Assembly: GCA_947095585.1 (NCBI GenBank)
Contig: OX352762.1
Span: forward strand, 95,640,249 to 95,704,248
DNA: 64,000 nucleotides
From: Nephrocerus scutellatus
Lineage: Eukaryota; Arthropoda; Insecta; Diptera; Pipunculidae
Direction of reading: 5' to 3'
Made by a program: the position numbers and the translations under genes. How positions within the stretch are numbered: the first letter of the stretch is position 1; every line of letters begins with the position of its first letter. A model generated the notes under the pieces. The model was given only the letters and a program-made list of their open reading frames with translations. It had not been told where the DNA came from and did no database searches. Shown one piece after another: positions 43,190 to 53,659 of the stretch.

Positions 43190-45060
43190 TTCCACATACT
43201 TGTTGTACGGCTGAAGAACGAATCCCTGAACTTAACTGTACGTCCGTACATAGGCTACATAGAAACATTTACGAGTATTGCGGTTGAATCGAAGGAGAGG
43301 TGTTATGCAGCTGGCTATTTCTCTTGAGCACCGCTGGTGGAAGAAACGATAAAACAGTCACAAGCAGGAAACGTCCCTACGGTGTTCAAGCGAATGTATT
43401 GGTTTCGCAATGTTTTTCTTATGATGCAAAGTAGTTTTAGGCGCACCAGATCAGATATGAAAATTGTACTCAAGTTTATGGCAAATAAAAGCCTTGTATC
43501 TAGTAGCTAGATCAGATTAGACCTGAAAACGTCCAAAACAACTTGCATTGAGCGGTCCAAAAGATAGCTTCTAATCCAATGAAGTAGTTTTTTATCGACT
43601 CCTTATGCACGCATTTTGGACAAAAGAGCTTAATGACAAACTCTGTCAAATGCTTTCGAAATATCGAGTGCAACAGCTTTGCTTTCACAAAATTGATGCA
43701 AAGACCGGTTGCACTATTCGGTAAGATATACCATCAAATCACCAGTGGAACTTTACCCGCGAATCAGTTCTGCCGGTTACTAAGGATTTCGTTGGCTTCA
43801 AGATACTTCATGAGCGTTCCATGACCTTGGAAAGAATGGATGTAAGTGCTATGGATCGGTATAATAGAATATATAGAAGGAGACGACGGCTCGCCTTTTT
43901 TGGTTATGGGCTGGACAAAGGCTGTTTTTCAACTTTTCGTGAAGAGTCCAGAACTATAGGATAGATGGAAAAGCTTACGCAATGGTAATGCCAGCTTGGA
44001 AGCACAACTCTTTCGAACTAACGGGGAAATACCATCTGGCCCAGCGGATTTGTGAGTATTGAGATCGCTTAAAGCTCTAGCAACTGCACAAGTACGAATG
44101 AAGGTCTGTCTCATAGAGTGTTCAGTACTCTGAGGTGCAGGCGGCATAAATGCACAATCTGGAAGCGTGGAACTAGCTGCAAAATTAGCAGCAAACAGAT
44201 TGGCTTTGTCTTTAGAGTTGACGAGTGGAGTTTCATTATAAATGAGCGTTGGAGTTGAAAACGAGGCCGTATTTTTCACGAATGACCAAACATTTTTAAT
44301 ATCTTTGAGACATCGTAGTATTTGTTGCCTCAATTTTGGTCGTAGGCGTATTTGACTCGCCTAAGATGAGCATTGCAATCATTTCTGGCTCGTTTAAAAT
44401 TTGTTCGGTTTTCAGTAGGGAAGCAAACCTCTCTAATGATAGAAGCCTCTTTATAGCTCGAGTCATACCATCGATCCTCCTTTGGCTTGACAGACTTATT
44501 CCTAGAGGGGATATAGTCTCTCATACCAATAAGCATGATGTTTGTGATTGCATCAGCGGCGGCATCTACGCTGCTATCACGAAACAATAGCGACCAGTTA
44601 ATTCTCTCAAAGAAGTCGTTAAGGCCGTACCAATTGGCTTTCTCGTATTGCCCTTTTTTTTGTTGAGTTTTTTCTCTAACTGTGTGGTTTATTAACGAGA
44701 ACAATGTCTAAGTTGGGGCTTCTATATAAAAAGCAATAGTGAATGTTACGCTCTTGTACCATCACACTCAGCTATATGAAATTAAATTTCGGATTGGAGC
44801 ATTGACTAAATTGAGGCAAAAGTGTAAACGCAACATCAATACGGACATAAATTGCGAGTCCGCGTCGAGAGAAAAATAATGGCACTAAGCAAGACCCATG
44901 CAGATTTTAATTCTAAGTATCAGAATTCTCAAATACTTGAGTTTCGCTCAGTGATAAAATTGATAAAATTCGTTCTCAGGCCACGTGTGTTGCTGAGATC
45001 CTCTCTGAAACTACACATAACTATAAAAAACAAACGCAGAATACGCTTATTTTAACCGAA
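43190..45060 (-). pseudogene. Jockey/CR1-type LINE ORF2, deleted and frameshifted
   Basis: Minus-strand order is as follows. Endonuclease (about 45060-44750): LSILSLSETQVFENSD, GLAIYVRIDVAF and LYRSPN, followed by a deletion. EN-RT linker (44704-44330): KANWYGLNDFFERINWSLLF, IMLIGMRDYIPSRNK, RWYDSSYKEAS and NFKRARNDCNAHLRRV. RT fingers (44333-43929): NVWSFVKNTASFSTPT, LNTHKSAGPDGISPLV and LFHLSYSSGLF. RT palm (43920-43570): ITKKGEPSSPS, YLEANEILSNRQN and ALDISKAFDRVCH. A second deletion near 43500 joins LDRSMQVVLDVFRSN directly to YKAFICHKLEYNFHI, removing PQGS and FADD. The C-terminus (43395-43200) is HSLEHRRDVSCL...FHQRCSREIASCITP. It is a relative of the 28.8-31.7 kb element and a closer relative of the 19.5-kb piece. 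Confidence 0.8.
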
Positions 45061-45277
45061 TTAAGAAGTGAATGTCTCATAATCGATTTTTGACACAAAT
45101 TGTCGCCAGTGTTATAACTTCACGACAAAATTAGTCAAATCACCATACGAAATCCGAGCATACAAAAGTTTAATTCACTGAATTCTTTAGCTGGGCTGTT
45201 GGGGTCGTGATGCACGGACACCACACACTGCACTTCATACTACCGAAACAGGCACACGAGAATGGTTTGCTTTTTTA
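45061..45277. other. No gene seen
   Basis: Short spacer with no recognised signal. Confidence 0.4.
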
Positions 45278-45800
45278 ATTCTCTACATTAACTTCGCGTG
45301 CCCGTGGCTAGCTGGCTGGCTGGTGGGCAGAATCATATAATCAATTTTGAACGCACTTCCTATAGCCCAATTTGCACACATGTATATTTCCGGTGACAAT
45401 ACTTTCTATTAAAATTTGAGTGTGATCGGACCGCGGGGTCGGGAGCCCCCCTGTATCTCCGATGGACAAAACTTTTTGTAAAATTTTTGAAGCGATCGTG
45501 CCCCGGGGTTGGGGGGCTCCCATATAATTTTTTTTTTAAATTATCAATTTTTAACGCACTTCCTAAAGCCCGATTTTCCTAAAATTTTGTACACATGTGT
45601 ATTTCCGGTGACAATACTTTCTTTTAAAATTTAGAAGTGATCGGGTCCCGGGTTCGTGAGGCTCCCATACAAATTTAAAATAAAAATTACCCGATTTTTT
45701 ACTAATTTTACACACATGTGTATACCCAGTAAACAATACTTTTTCTAAAATTTGGTAATGATCGGGTCCCGGGTTCGGCGCAAAGCCGTTATACATTTTT
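45278..45800 (-). repeat. 'GAAGTTAATGTAGAGAAT' repeat, copy 3, with four internal units
   Basis: The inverted terminus AATTCTCTACATTAACTTCG opens the copy. Four diverged units follow, each with ACA(C/T)ATGT(G/A)TAT, a (C/T)CCGGTGACAATACTTTCT-like phrase, AAAATTT and GATCGGGTCCCGGGTTCG. They start near 45375, 45450, 45590 and 45710. The GC-rich CCCGGG segments contrast with the A+T-rich flanks. No protein is encoded. Confidence 0.75.
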
Positions 45801-46194
45801 TAAATATCATAAAGTGGCATCAGATACCGTCGTACTTTAATGACTGCGTGCGGTGTGTGCTGCGCAGTCGGCTGCCAAAGAGTTCTCAAGATAAATGTTC
45901 GTGTTTCTTATTTGTTCAGAGTATGAGCGTGCTCTAAGTGCTCAGAATAAAATGATCTGAGCATTTTCAAATTTGACATCTGATGTCAAATGTCTCTTTC
46001 GATTATTTTCTCCTACAATAAAAAAATAAAAAAAAATAAAAAATGACCCAGGATCGTGGGCTCCAATATCAATTTCTGCGATTAGAAAATTTAGATGAAA
46101 AATTTTAATTTTTTTTTTTCGCTTTGGTTGATTTTTCTTTTTTGTTGATGTATTTTTGTGTTTTGGTTTAAATGCGTGAGTGCTGATCAGCGGT
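45801..46194. other. No gene seen
   Basis: A+T-rich DNA, with an A/T-run-rich patch at 46015-46160. Confidence 0.4.
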
Positions 46195-46397
46195 AAACCC
46201 GTACACAGCAAAACTCAAAATCGGACCAATACCAGAACTCTTCCAAATTTTTATCAAACGTGTTGTCACGTGTGTACAAAACTTGAACAAAATAGAGTTT
46301 TGAGAAGTGGGTTAAAAATCTATTTTGAAATTCCACCACCGACAAAACGAACGAACGACAGAACCATGCCGACGCGAAGTTAATGTAGAGAATTTAA
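46195..46397 (+). repeat. 'GAAGTTAATGTAGAGAAT' repeat, copy 4
   Basis: The interior has GTGTGTACAAAACTTGAACA and GAAGTGGGTTAAAAATCTAT, and the end reads GCGAAGTTAATGTAGAGAAT. It faces copy 3, with opposite orientation, across about 400 bases. Confidence 0.7.
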
Positions 46398-47604
46398 TTT
46401 AATAAAGTAGAGCACGATTAGATACTATAAGAAAACAAGACGACAAAAAAAATCTTAAAACGTTGTCAATTTAAAATTCTCGAACTTTTTTTTCTAGGAA
46501 ATTTATCCGGGAAAACTTTGTAGGATTTTCCTTTATGGCATAATAATCCTGTCATTAGGGTAATTAGTGCGCGTATACTGAATAATGAAAAATATGCTTA
46601 ACTGAAACCTCAAAACAAAACATTTATATTTAGCGTTTTTCGCTCAACGGGTATCGTTTATGATCTCAAATTTAATCTTACATGGGCGGAGAAATCTAAT
46701 CCCATTTACTTTCAATTAAATTAGACACTTTGTCGTTTTCTTTTTTGTCAGCTGATTTCATAACGTATAGACAATTTAATCCCCGTAGTCAATGCTGCCT
46801 TTTTAGATGATAATCGTGATTTTCCTCTTCGTAATACAATCTTCTAAAAGCAGCTCCAGTAGGCAACAATGCATGAAAAAAGATTTTAATGATGAGATCT
46901 TCTCGAAAAATTACCACTTAACCAAATCCTTTTGTCGTTGACGTCTTGTTCTACCAATTCTTCATGTCATTTAAGTTTTTTATTTTTATTTGCGCTTTTG
47001 CCGACAGCTCCGTCCCTACGTGAAATCATTCAGTATTTGGGGGAACAAATCTACAAATTTACATTGAAGCCGTTCACGCGGTAGTTTGTCGCAGGCTCTG
47101 TTAGTGCTGCAGTTTATGATCGTAAGATGCTCAAGGATAACAATCCCAAGGCGTCAAATTTACAATTACGCAAAAAGAATATTCACGAAAACTTACACAA
47201 ACGCTTCTATTGGCCCATGAAAAAGGATAAAAAGTCAAAATTGTGAAAACAAATTTGAAATTTATTGATGAAACATTGCTTTAGGCGGATATGTATATCT
47301 TTTTTAGGGCTCTGCTTAAAACTATATTCGGGATATGTCGGAATAATAATGGAAAATCTTTTTATTTGTTTGCTATTTGATACTTAAAATTTAAATTATA
47401 CTATACTACTACTACTACTACTTAATATAGAATTTACTAAAGTGTCGCTTGGTCATAGCATAGCATAAAACTATATGCATTTTTAATCGAAAATAAGTTG
47501 CAATTTTTTCATAACATGGAATATATAATATTTCTAGCTTTGGTAGATTATTGAAAATAATTTTGTTTACCACCTAATTTTGTTTTATAGATATATAACT
47601 GAGA
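46398..47604. other. No gene seen; short ACT microsatellite
   Basis: A+T-rich DNA. About five ACT units lie near 47405-47422. No other signal was recognised. Confidence 0.4.
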
Positions 47605-48030
47605 TATAATTGAAAGGAGAGAGCTGGAATTATGATTTCAAAAGAGCGGAAGATCTATTTTTAAAGCCAAATATAATTAATCCTATTTTCCTGGGAGACG
47701 TTAACATCAGAATTGTTGAATTACAGCAATCCATAGAAGAAACATTCTTGCAATCGTTTAAATGTGGGTTTGAAATAAGAAAATCTAAGGACTGTTTAGT
47801 AAACACAAAAGCAATGCAATTCGTTGACTTATGCAATGACAATGGATTAATAATAACTAATGATAGGAGCAAGGGAGAGTAAGAGGGCAACTACAACAAC
47901 TTTCGTTACCGGCGTAGGCCGATTTGTGCGATTTTGCTAGATCAGTTACCGTATCTAGTTAAATTTTGCGTGGAAAACAATTATGGTCTGACCATATGCC
48001 AATTCAACTCTCTCTGAACTTTGCAGTTGA
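47605..48030 (+). pseudogene. LINE endonuclease domain fragment (group E)
   Basis: The frame from 47610 reads WNYDFKRAEDLFLK, then IFLGDVNIRIVELQQSIEET, then KSKDCLVNTKAMQFVDLCND and GLIITNDRSKGE before a stop at 47880. Downstream frames add FRYRRRPI..., CVENN, and the catalytic-region equivalent of SDHMPIQLSLNFAVD near 48000. GD(V/L)N and SDH motifs define an APE-like LINE endonuclease. The fragment stops just before the solo LTR. The 3' end of what is probably the same LINE family lies at 51215-52210 on the same strand. Confidence 0.7.
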
Positions 48031-48046
48031 TTAAAAGCAAAACAAT

Positions 48047-48695
48047 ATATTGTTACAAAAAGTAGTTAGTAGCGCATATAATACAATAGAAGATAAATCC
48101 CAATGTAAATACTGCATACTATAAATAAACACTTTTATGTAGCATACTTTTAGGCTGTAAGACTTTAGATTATTTGAAATTTGAAATGTAGCCGCCTGCA
48201 AGTTTGAAAATGTAGTCAAACCGGTTTGTGCGGTTTGCCCGGTTTTTGTAAAAGAACTTGATTGAATATGTAGTCTATTTTTAAAAGATGACTCATTGCA
48301 CATAAGCACCGTTAGTTGTAAATAAGGGAGTAAGGCTACAATTTTCTGGTATTTTCTTGATACTTCTGTCTACAATATTGGACGTTTCTGGAAGCTTTTC
48401 AATGAATATAAAAGGTGGCGTTCACTGCAGAGAATTCATTAGTTAATTGGAATTTAACCAGTGAAGTTGTAAAAGTTCTTCCAAAGCGATGAAGCTACTA
48501 CCTAAGAGAATTATTGTAAAGTACAAGTATTATAAGTGTTCTTGTGTACATTTAAAGTTGTCATCAGTATAAATTGTGAACTTGTGTTATTATTACTGTT
48601 TGTGAATTAAAGTTGTTATTTGAAAATTAATAAACTTGTATTGTGTTTTATTTGCAACCTTTACGAATTCGAAAGCCTTAATTTCGTAACAATAT
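48047..48695 (+). mobile_element. Solo LTR with 4-bp target duplication
   Basis: The LTR (48051-48691, 641 bp) begins TGTTAC and ends GTAACA, a perfect 6-bp terminal inverted pair. ATAT precedes it (48047-48050) and ATAT follows (48692-48695). It has a TATA box at 48407-48414 and an AATAAA at 48629-48634, so U3, R and U5 are in order. No internal gag-pol sequence or second LTR is attached, which indicates recombination between LTRs of a Gypsy- or BEL-like element. The short flanking duplication is A/T-only and could partly be chance. Confidence 0.6.
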
Positions 48696-49129
48696 TGTTA
48701 CAGAAATGTAAATATAAAGCTTTTATTGCACTGTACACACTTCTATATAAGAATAAGCATTGTATTGAATTATATTAGAAACTAGCTGAAATACCAGACC
48801 ATCTGCCCAATGACCCACCCGCCCACTGACCACACTCTGACCGATTACCCTCCCATAGACCCACCTCCAATAATCGAACACCTCAGCCAGACAGCAAACT
48901 ATTTAATCGATACTAATATCGGCAAAAATAACGAACAGTTTCAAAATTATGTAAAAAGAAAAAATACGTCGCCAAGTACGGCTAGGTACTTGAGTGTAGA
49001 TTATAAACGAAACGCAATTTTAAGCCCTCCAAGAAGTGTTTTTTTTTTAATGAATATGCTTACAGTTCCTTCCACACATCAGTGAAGCATATTAAACAAA
49101 AATTGAATTGATATGATTGATTTGTATAG
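48696..49129. other. No gene seen; C-rich patch
   Basis: A C-rich patch at 48800-48880 (ATGACCCACCCGCCCACTGA) recalls the degenerate satellite at 7250. The 91-codon frame over it is not supported as a gene. TGTTACAG directly after the solo LTR could be the start of another LTR scrap. Confidence 0.35.
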
Positions 49130-49159
49130 GAAACAAACAAACAAACAAACAAATAAACA
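49130..49159. repeat. (CAAA)n microsatellite
   Basis: About seven CAAA units, the last with a variant T. Confidence 0.9.
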
Positions 49160-49309
49160 TTCTTTCATTTTAATTCATAAACTTTAGGTTAAGTCCGCCA
49201 CCAACGGCTACATATTGAAAGTAATCCCAAGTGGCTATATAAATGAATGCTCATTGTTGAAAAACAATTGTTAAGTGCCTTACAATACAAAATTCCCATT
49301 CCCATAAAA

Positions 49310-49490
49310 CGGCAATTTTTATTTTTTCGACTTTCCGGCTTTTCTTTTGCGGTTTTTCGAAACTTTTTCTAAACAGCCCAGTATTGAGACGAACAAAACA
49401 AAAAAAGAATCATCTAAATTGGTTGAGCTGTTCTCAAGTTTTTACGAGACTAACGCACGGCAATTGATTTTTATATATAAAAAATAGAGA
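49310..49490 (+). repeat. Right end of insect interspersed repeat
   Basis: TTGGTTGAGCTGTTCTCAAG followed by a GAGACTAACGCACGGCAATT phrase and TTTTTATATATAAAAA matches the right terminus of the composite repeat at 38905-38975. Confidence 0.5.
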
Positions 49491-49544
49491 AGATAAGAAA
49501 TTACCAAAATCATTGCATATCTTTCGGCTTAGTAATATTGTTGA

Positions 49545-49996
49545 GAACTTGTATTGTACTGTATTGAATTGTATTACAATTAAGAAATAACCACAAAAAG
49601 CTATTGGACATTTTTATGCTCAGTAAAATTTTGAACATGTATATACAATCATATGGATAGCTTTATATAAATTTACACCAGTATTTTCTGATACTTTCTT
49701 GTACTTTCAATGTCGTTGGAACAGAATACAGTAGAAAAAATTAGAGCCTTCTTAAAAAAGGTTGATTAGGTAAAAATACAGCGACTTTATCGCCAAAAGT
49801 GTTAACAATAGCAAGTGAACTAGACTGAAAAGTTGAAAAGTGAATAAAGCTACCGCCTATGTGAATAATAGTGTTATAAGTAATCATCAGTGTAAATTTG
49901 TGAATTGTTGCTATTTGTTATTTAATGTTGCAATTTGTGAATTAACGAACTTGTATTGTGTTGTATTGTATTAGTGTTTCTCCTAATTCGTTACGA
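49545..49996 (+). repeat. LTR-like sequence, copy 3
   Basis: Shared phrases with copies at 20691 and 48051 include AATAAAGCTACCGCCTATGT, a GTTATAAGTAATCATCAGTG segment, TTGTGAATTAACGAACTTGT and a final TAATTCGTTAC. The left end is not defined. Confidence 0.5.
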
Positions 49997-50024
49997 ATAA
50001 TTTAGGAAATGATTCTTAGGTATA

Positions 50025-50345
50025 TTCTATATATATTGACGTATTGACGCTGAATTTGTGTTGTAATGATGGTTGTCTCCTTCTGTGTAGATTCTCTGTA
50101 GCCCATGCATGAAAATTGTGATCCCATCTCTTGGAAATTGAGATTCGCCTGTCCAAAGAATTCTGCTAATAAACTCGAGCAACCAGTTAAAAAACTCAAG
50201 TTTCTTTTCCAAATCATAGGGAAGCAGTTCTTGCACAGGTGTTTGGTGGTATGGATAAAGATTTTCTCCATGCAGTATATTAGAAATTTATGTCTGGAAA
50301 TATTGAATTGCACAGCTAAGCGTCTGATTCCGTGAAATCTAAAAA
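50025..50345 (-). pseudogene. Tc1/mariner-type transposase fragment
   Basis: The minus strand reads VQELLPYDLEKKLEFFNWLL-like sequence, then FISRILWTGESQFPRDGITI. This corresponds to the region around the first catalytic Asp of a DDE transposase. The WTDES box is altered to WTGES, which removes the catalytic Asp. A parallel frame extends the N-terminal side (HTTKHLCKNCF). Nothing of the second and third catalytic motifs is present. It resembles the transposase at 14091-14611. Confidence 0.6.
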
Positions 50346-51071
50346 CGCATGTATATAAAACCAAAAAGGGCACTTTGAGCACATATTACAATTGTTGTTG
50401 TACACACATAAACACAAAATTATCTAAGACCACACAAAGTCCGTTTTTTATTCATAGCTTTGGAGCTTAAAGCAAAAAAATCCATTTTTAAAATTTTACC
50501 TGCTGCAGGTTTTTCCAATTATCATAAAATCTATGGATTTTTCGCCAAACTTGTTGTTAATTTTATTATTTACTATTGTTGCGTTCATAAGGAAAAATAT
50601 TAAAACGTTATGTTTATTACGCCTTTTATGTAGAAAATTGACCTCAAATTCCAAAATTTTGAACAGGTAATGAAATTGGATATCTTAAAACTACAATAAG
50701 ATATCAACTTTATTTAAGCGCACTTCTAAAGGATATTAATTCTCCTAAAAACAAATCCTAAACAAATTTTCTACTATAAGTATTAACAGAGTAATTTGCG
50801 CTAACATATGTCAGGGTACCCCCGATAAATGATGTCAGCATTGGAGATAGACTTTACAGAAGAACTATTTTTTTCTTAGAATATATATATATGTTCGGAA
50901 TATTTTGAGACGCTATGAGGTGTAAAGCTGTTTGCACTCTAATTAAATGATTTACATGAGTACCTGGCGAGTGGAATAAATGTAGACATGTACATGTAAG
51001 ACTGCTGTTATATGCTGGTGACTAAGTGATTTTGGCGAACGATACCAATGTAATGCAGAATATAGATAGAT
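50346..51071. other. No gene seen
   Basis: A+T-rich DNA. The final 120 bases before the SINE contain short direct copies of GTACATG. Confidence 0.4.
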
Positions 51072-51215
51072 ATTGTCAGGGCTGGTGGTGCAGTGGTTAG
51101 AAATTGGAAGACACCGGATTCGATTCCCGGCGCGTCCAAAAAAAAAACGCATTAATCTTTCTCACCGCACTGATCACCTATATATGATACGATGCTGTAC
51201 ATGTACATGAGTGAA
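51072..51215 (+). repeat. tRNA-derived SINE family 1, copy 2
   Basis: An A-box-like TGGTGCAGTGGTTAG (about 51085-51100) and a B-box GGATTCGATTCC (51116-51127) give an internal RNA polymerase III promoter. The body (CGCGTCCAAAAA, CACTGATCACCTA, GATACGATGCTGTA) matches the 9425 copy. It is a retroposed tRNA relative and not a functional tRNA gene. Confidence 0.65.
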
Positions 51216-52210
51216 ATCTGAAAGTGAACAAGAACAAATCGAAAATGATGATCTTCATAAAAGGCAGACGTATATCTTAGCGCGAGAAATGGATATTCAA
51301 AGGAAACCAAATTAAAGTTGTCTCACAGTACTGCTACTTGGGATACTTTCACCGCGGATGAACTTTGGCAAACATATCGAAAAGAGAAACTGCATAAATG
51401 CCAGGTGGAATAACTATCTCAGTAGACCAAATGTTGCACTTTCAGCCAAGTGGAGGTTATTTTTTGAGGTTTGCAGATCAATATAGACGAATGGTGCGCA
51501 AGTTTGGGGTTATGCCTTAGTTGATGAAGTAGACAAACAACAACGATTCTATTTAAAAAAGATATTGAAACTGCCTTGTTGGGCACCCACATATTTATTA
51601 ATGCTTGAGGCTGGATTAAAAGACAACCACATATACACACCGAACTTACACCTTAGATGCATTTTAAAAGTATAATTTGGCTATAATAATAAACGATTAC
51701 CTCACAAACTAGCTAGAAAAGTTTTAAAAAATAAACATTTTTTTGGTAAAATAAATTTACTAACTAGGAGAAGAATGTAACTTGAGAACTAAAGAGAAAA
51801 GAGAAACTAGAGTATATAAATTTTTCATGCTACCAAAAAAGGAATACACAGAGCATCAGAAATAGATATATTTTACGAAACTAATATAAAACAGGAGATA
51901 TTTTTTAAGGCTAGCTGTGATTAATTAATCCAAGAGGAACCACATTGAGCAAAAATGCGTCAAAACTCAGAACTTTGTTCGTTGTGCAATAACAATTAAA
52001 ATGAATATTTAAAGCACATTAAGGGATATGTGCAGTCCTGATAGCATTCAGGTTACATAATACTTTGGCAAGGATGAAATAATGGAGGAAGAGATAGTTC
52101 ATATACTATATGGAGAAAACGACCAACTATAAAATCTCATAAAATATTTTAAGGAAGCAATAAGCTATAGAAAAGTATTATTACTAAATGAATTGAATTA
52201 TTGATTTCTA
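51215..52210 (+). pseudogene. LINE RT C-terminus with zinc-finger-like end (group E)
   Basis: Fragments across frames follow the C-terminal third of an ORF2. They include VNKNKSKMMIFIKGRR, then KWIFKGNQIKVVSQYCYLG. Next, around 51480-51660, are the equivalents of IDEWCASLGLCL and VDKQQRFYLKKILKLP, and the hydrophobic 'YTPNLHLRCILKV' region. Near 51960-52200 are ELCSLCNNN, FRLHYFGKDEIMEEEIVHIL, YGENDQL and a final VLLLNELNY before TGA. The CxxC followed by a distal His/Cys is typical of the zinc-finger-like end of LINE ORF2 proteins. A tail containing CTAACTAACTAAATAACTAT follows near 52349-52372. The copy is 5'-truncated or split from the endonuclease at 47.6 kb. Confidence 0.6.
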
Positions 52211-52379
52211 AAATACAAATAATAAGCAAAACACTAAACAAAGTATAAAAATATATCTTTATTATGTATATTTCTTTTTCGTTTCTTTATATACTTATTA
52301 TATTTACTTTTGCAAAACCTTTTAAATGAATTAATGAAAATACAGAACAACTAACTAACTAAATAACTATATAACTGAG

Positions 52380-53600
52380 AGTTTTTCACAAAAATAGTAG
52401 GATTTTATCTTCCCTTGACCTGACTGACCAGATAAACGTAATGACACAAAATCGAATTGTTTTGGTTATAACTTCCAACCAACCGTTAATAAACTGAACT
52501 ATGTTTTCGAAAGATAATCTTCACGTAGATATTGTTGTTGAGTTGGTTGCAACTACTGGTGGCTTACGAATATATAAGTGTATCAAATGAATGATACACT
52601 AATATCATACACCAGTATAGTATAATTCCTCACCAAGGTTAAGCTTTAATATATTCCACGAAAACATCGTAACAGAAAGTAAACCTTAAGACATTTCATA
52701 ACTATGCAAAATATAGTAAATATCTACTATAATACGAGAACAGCTTTTGCCATTATGTATACGAGTATCAAGAACTCTTGCAAGATTATTTTTAAGATGT
52801 ACATATATTTTACTATATACAGTTATGTATAACAACAATAGCTCCTCTAGTCTTATACAAGTAGATTTGCATAAGATGAAAATTCACCATCAGCACTTCA
52901 ATAGTAGGCAACTGAAATAAATACCCACCCAAATTCCGTGACTATCAGTGAGTATCACGGAATGTCCTATTTCTTACAGACAATAAAGCTCGAATATTGT
53001 GCAAAAACAGACGATTGAGTTCGTATGAATTTCCTCAGGAATAATAATTCATAGCTTTACATTAATCATCAGTAGTAAATTCGGTGGATAAGGTGAGCTG
53101 GGGTTGATGTAGAGACAGCAGAACATTTGAGACAAGCGTATTTTATAAATTTGTATAAAGTAGACAGGTGTCCGACATCAAAACAAAATAAAAGGGATTG
53201 CATTTTTTTTATTTATTTCTCAAAAAGGGTTCTTTCTAGGTCTCAGCTTCTTCTTGAATGATTGTATCTTATTAATTAATATGCATTCAATATAAAAACT
53301 AGAATTAGCGAGATTTTAGTGTTTATTATGATTAATTATTCCTGTTTCTATTTTCGAATTTCCTTTCACAAATTTTTTTTAATATTTCCTACAAATGGAT
53401 AAGAAAAACAATTGAATTGTGCATAAAAAAGTATTTTCAGAAGTTTTCTTTTCACTTTGAAGAAAATTCAATGTAGGTTGCCTCTGATACAGGCAGTTTA
53501 CCAGACTGCAGCGCATAGATGAAGCAGTGACCACTTGAAAGTTATTAAGAATTCTTTTAAGACCCCTTATCAGTATTTAAAAAATATGTTTTCTTCTTAA
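52380..53600. other. No gene seen
   Basis: A+T-rich DNA. At 53605-53645 a short GC-rich patch (CACGCGCCGCACG) is a scrap of the 'CACACGCG' type. Confidence 0.4.
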
Positions 53601-53659
53601 TTTTATTACACGCGCCGCACGCTACGCGCGACACGCATCGCAATTGTTTTAAGACCTCA

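Noticed and set aside
47605..48030. A host DNA-repair endonuclease exon
   Set aside because: The motif spacing and following SDH region fit LINE endonucleases, and the frame is broken by stops.
48696..48790. A second LTR immediately after the solo LTR
   Set aside because: It shares only TGTTAC and a few bases with the LTR start, and the similarity ends too soon.
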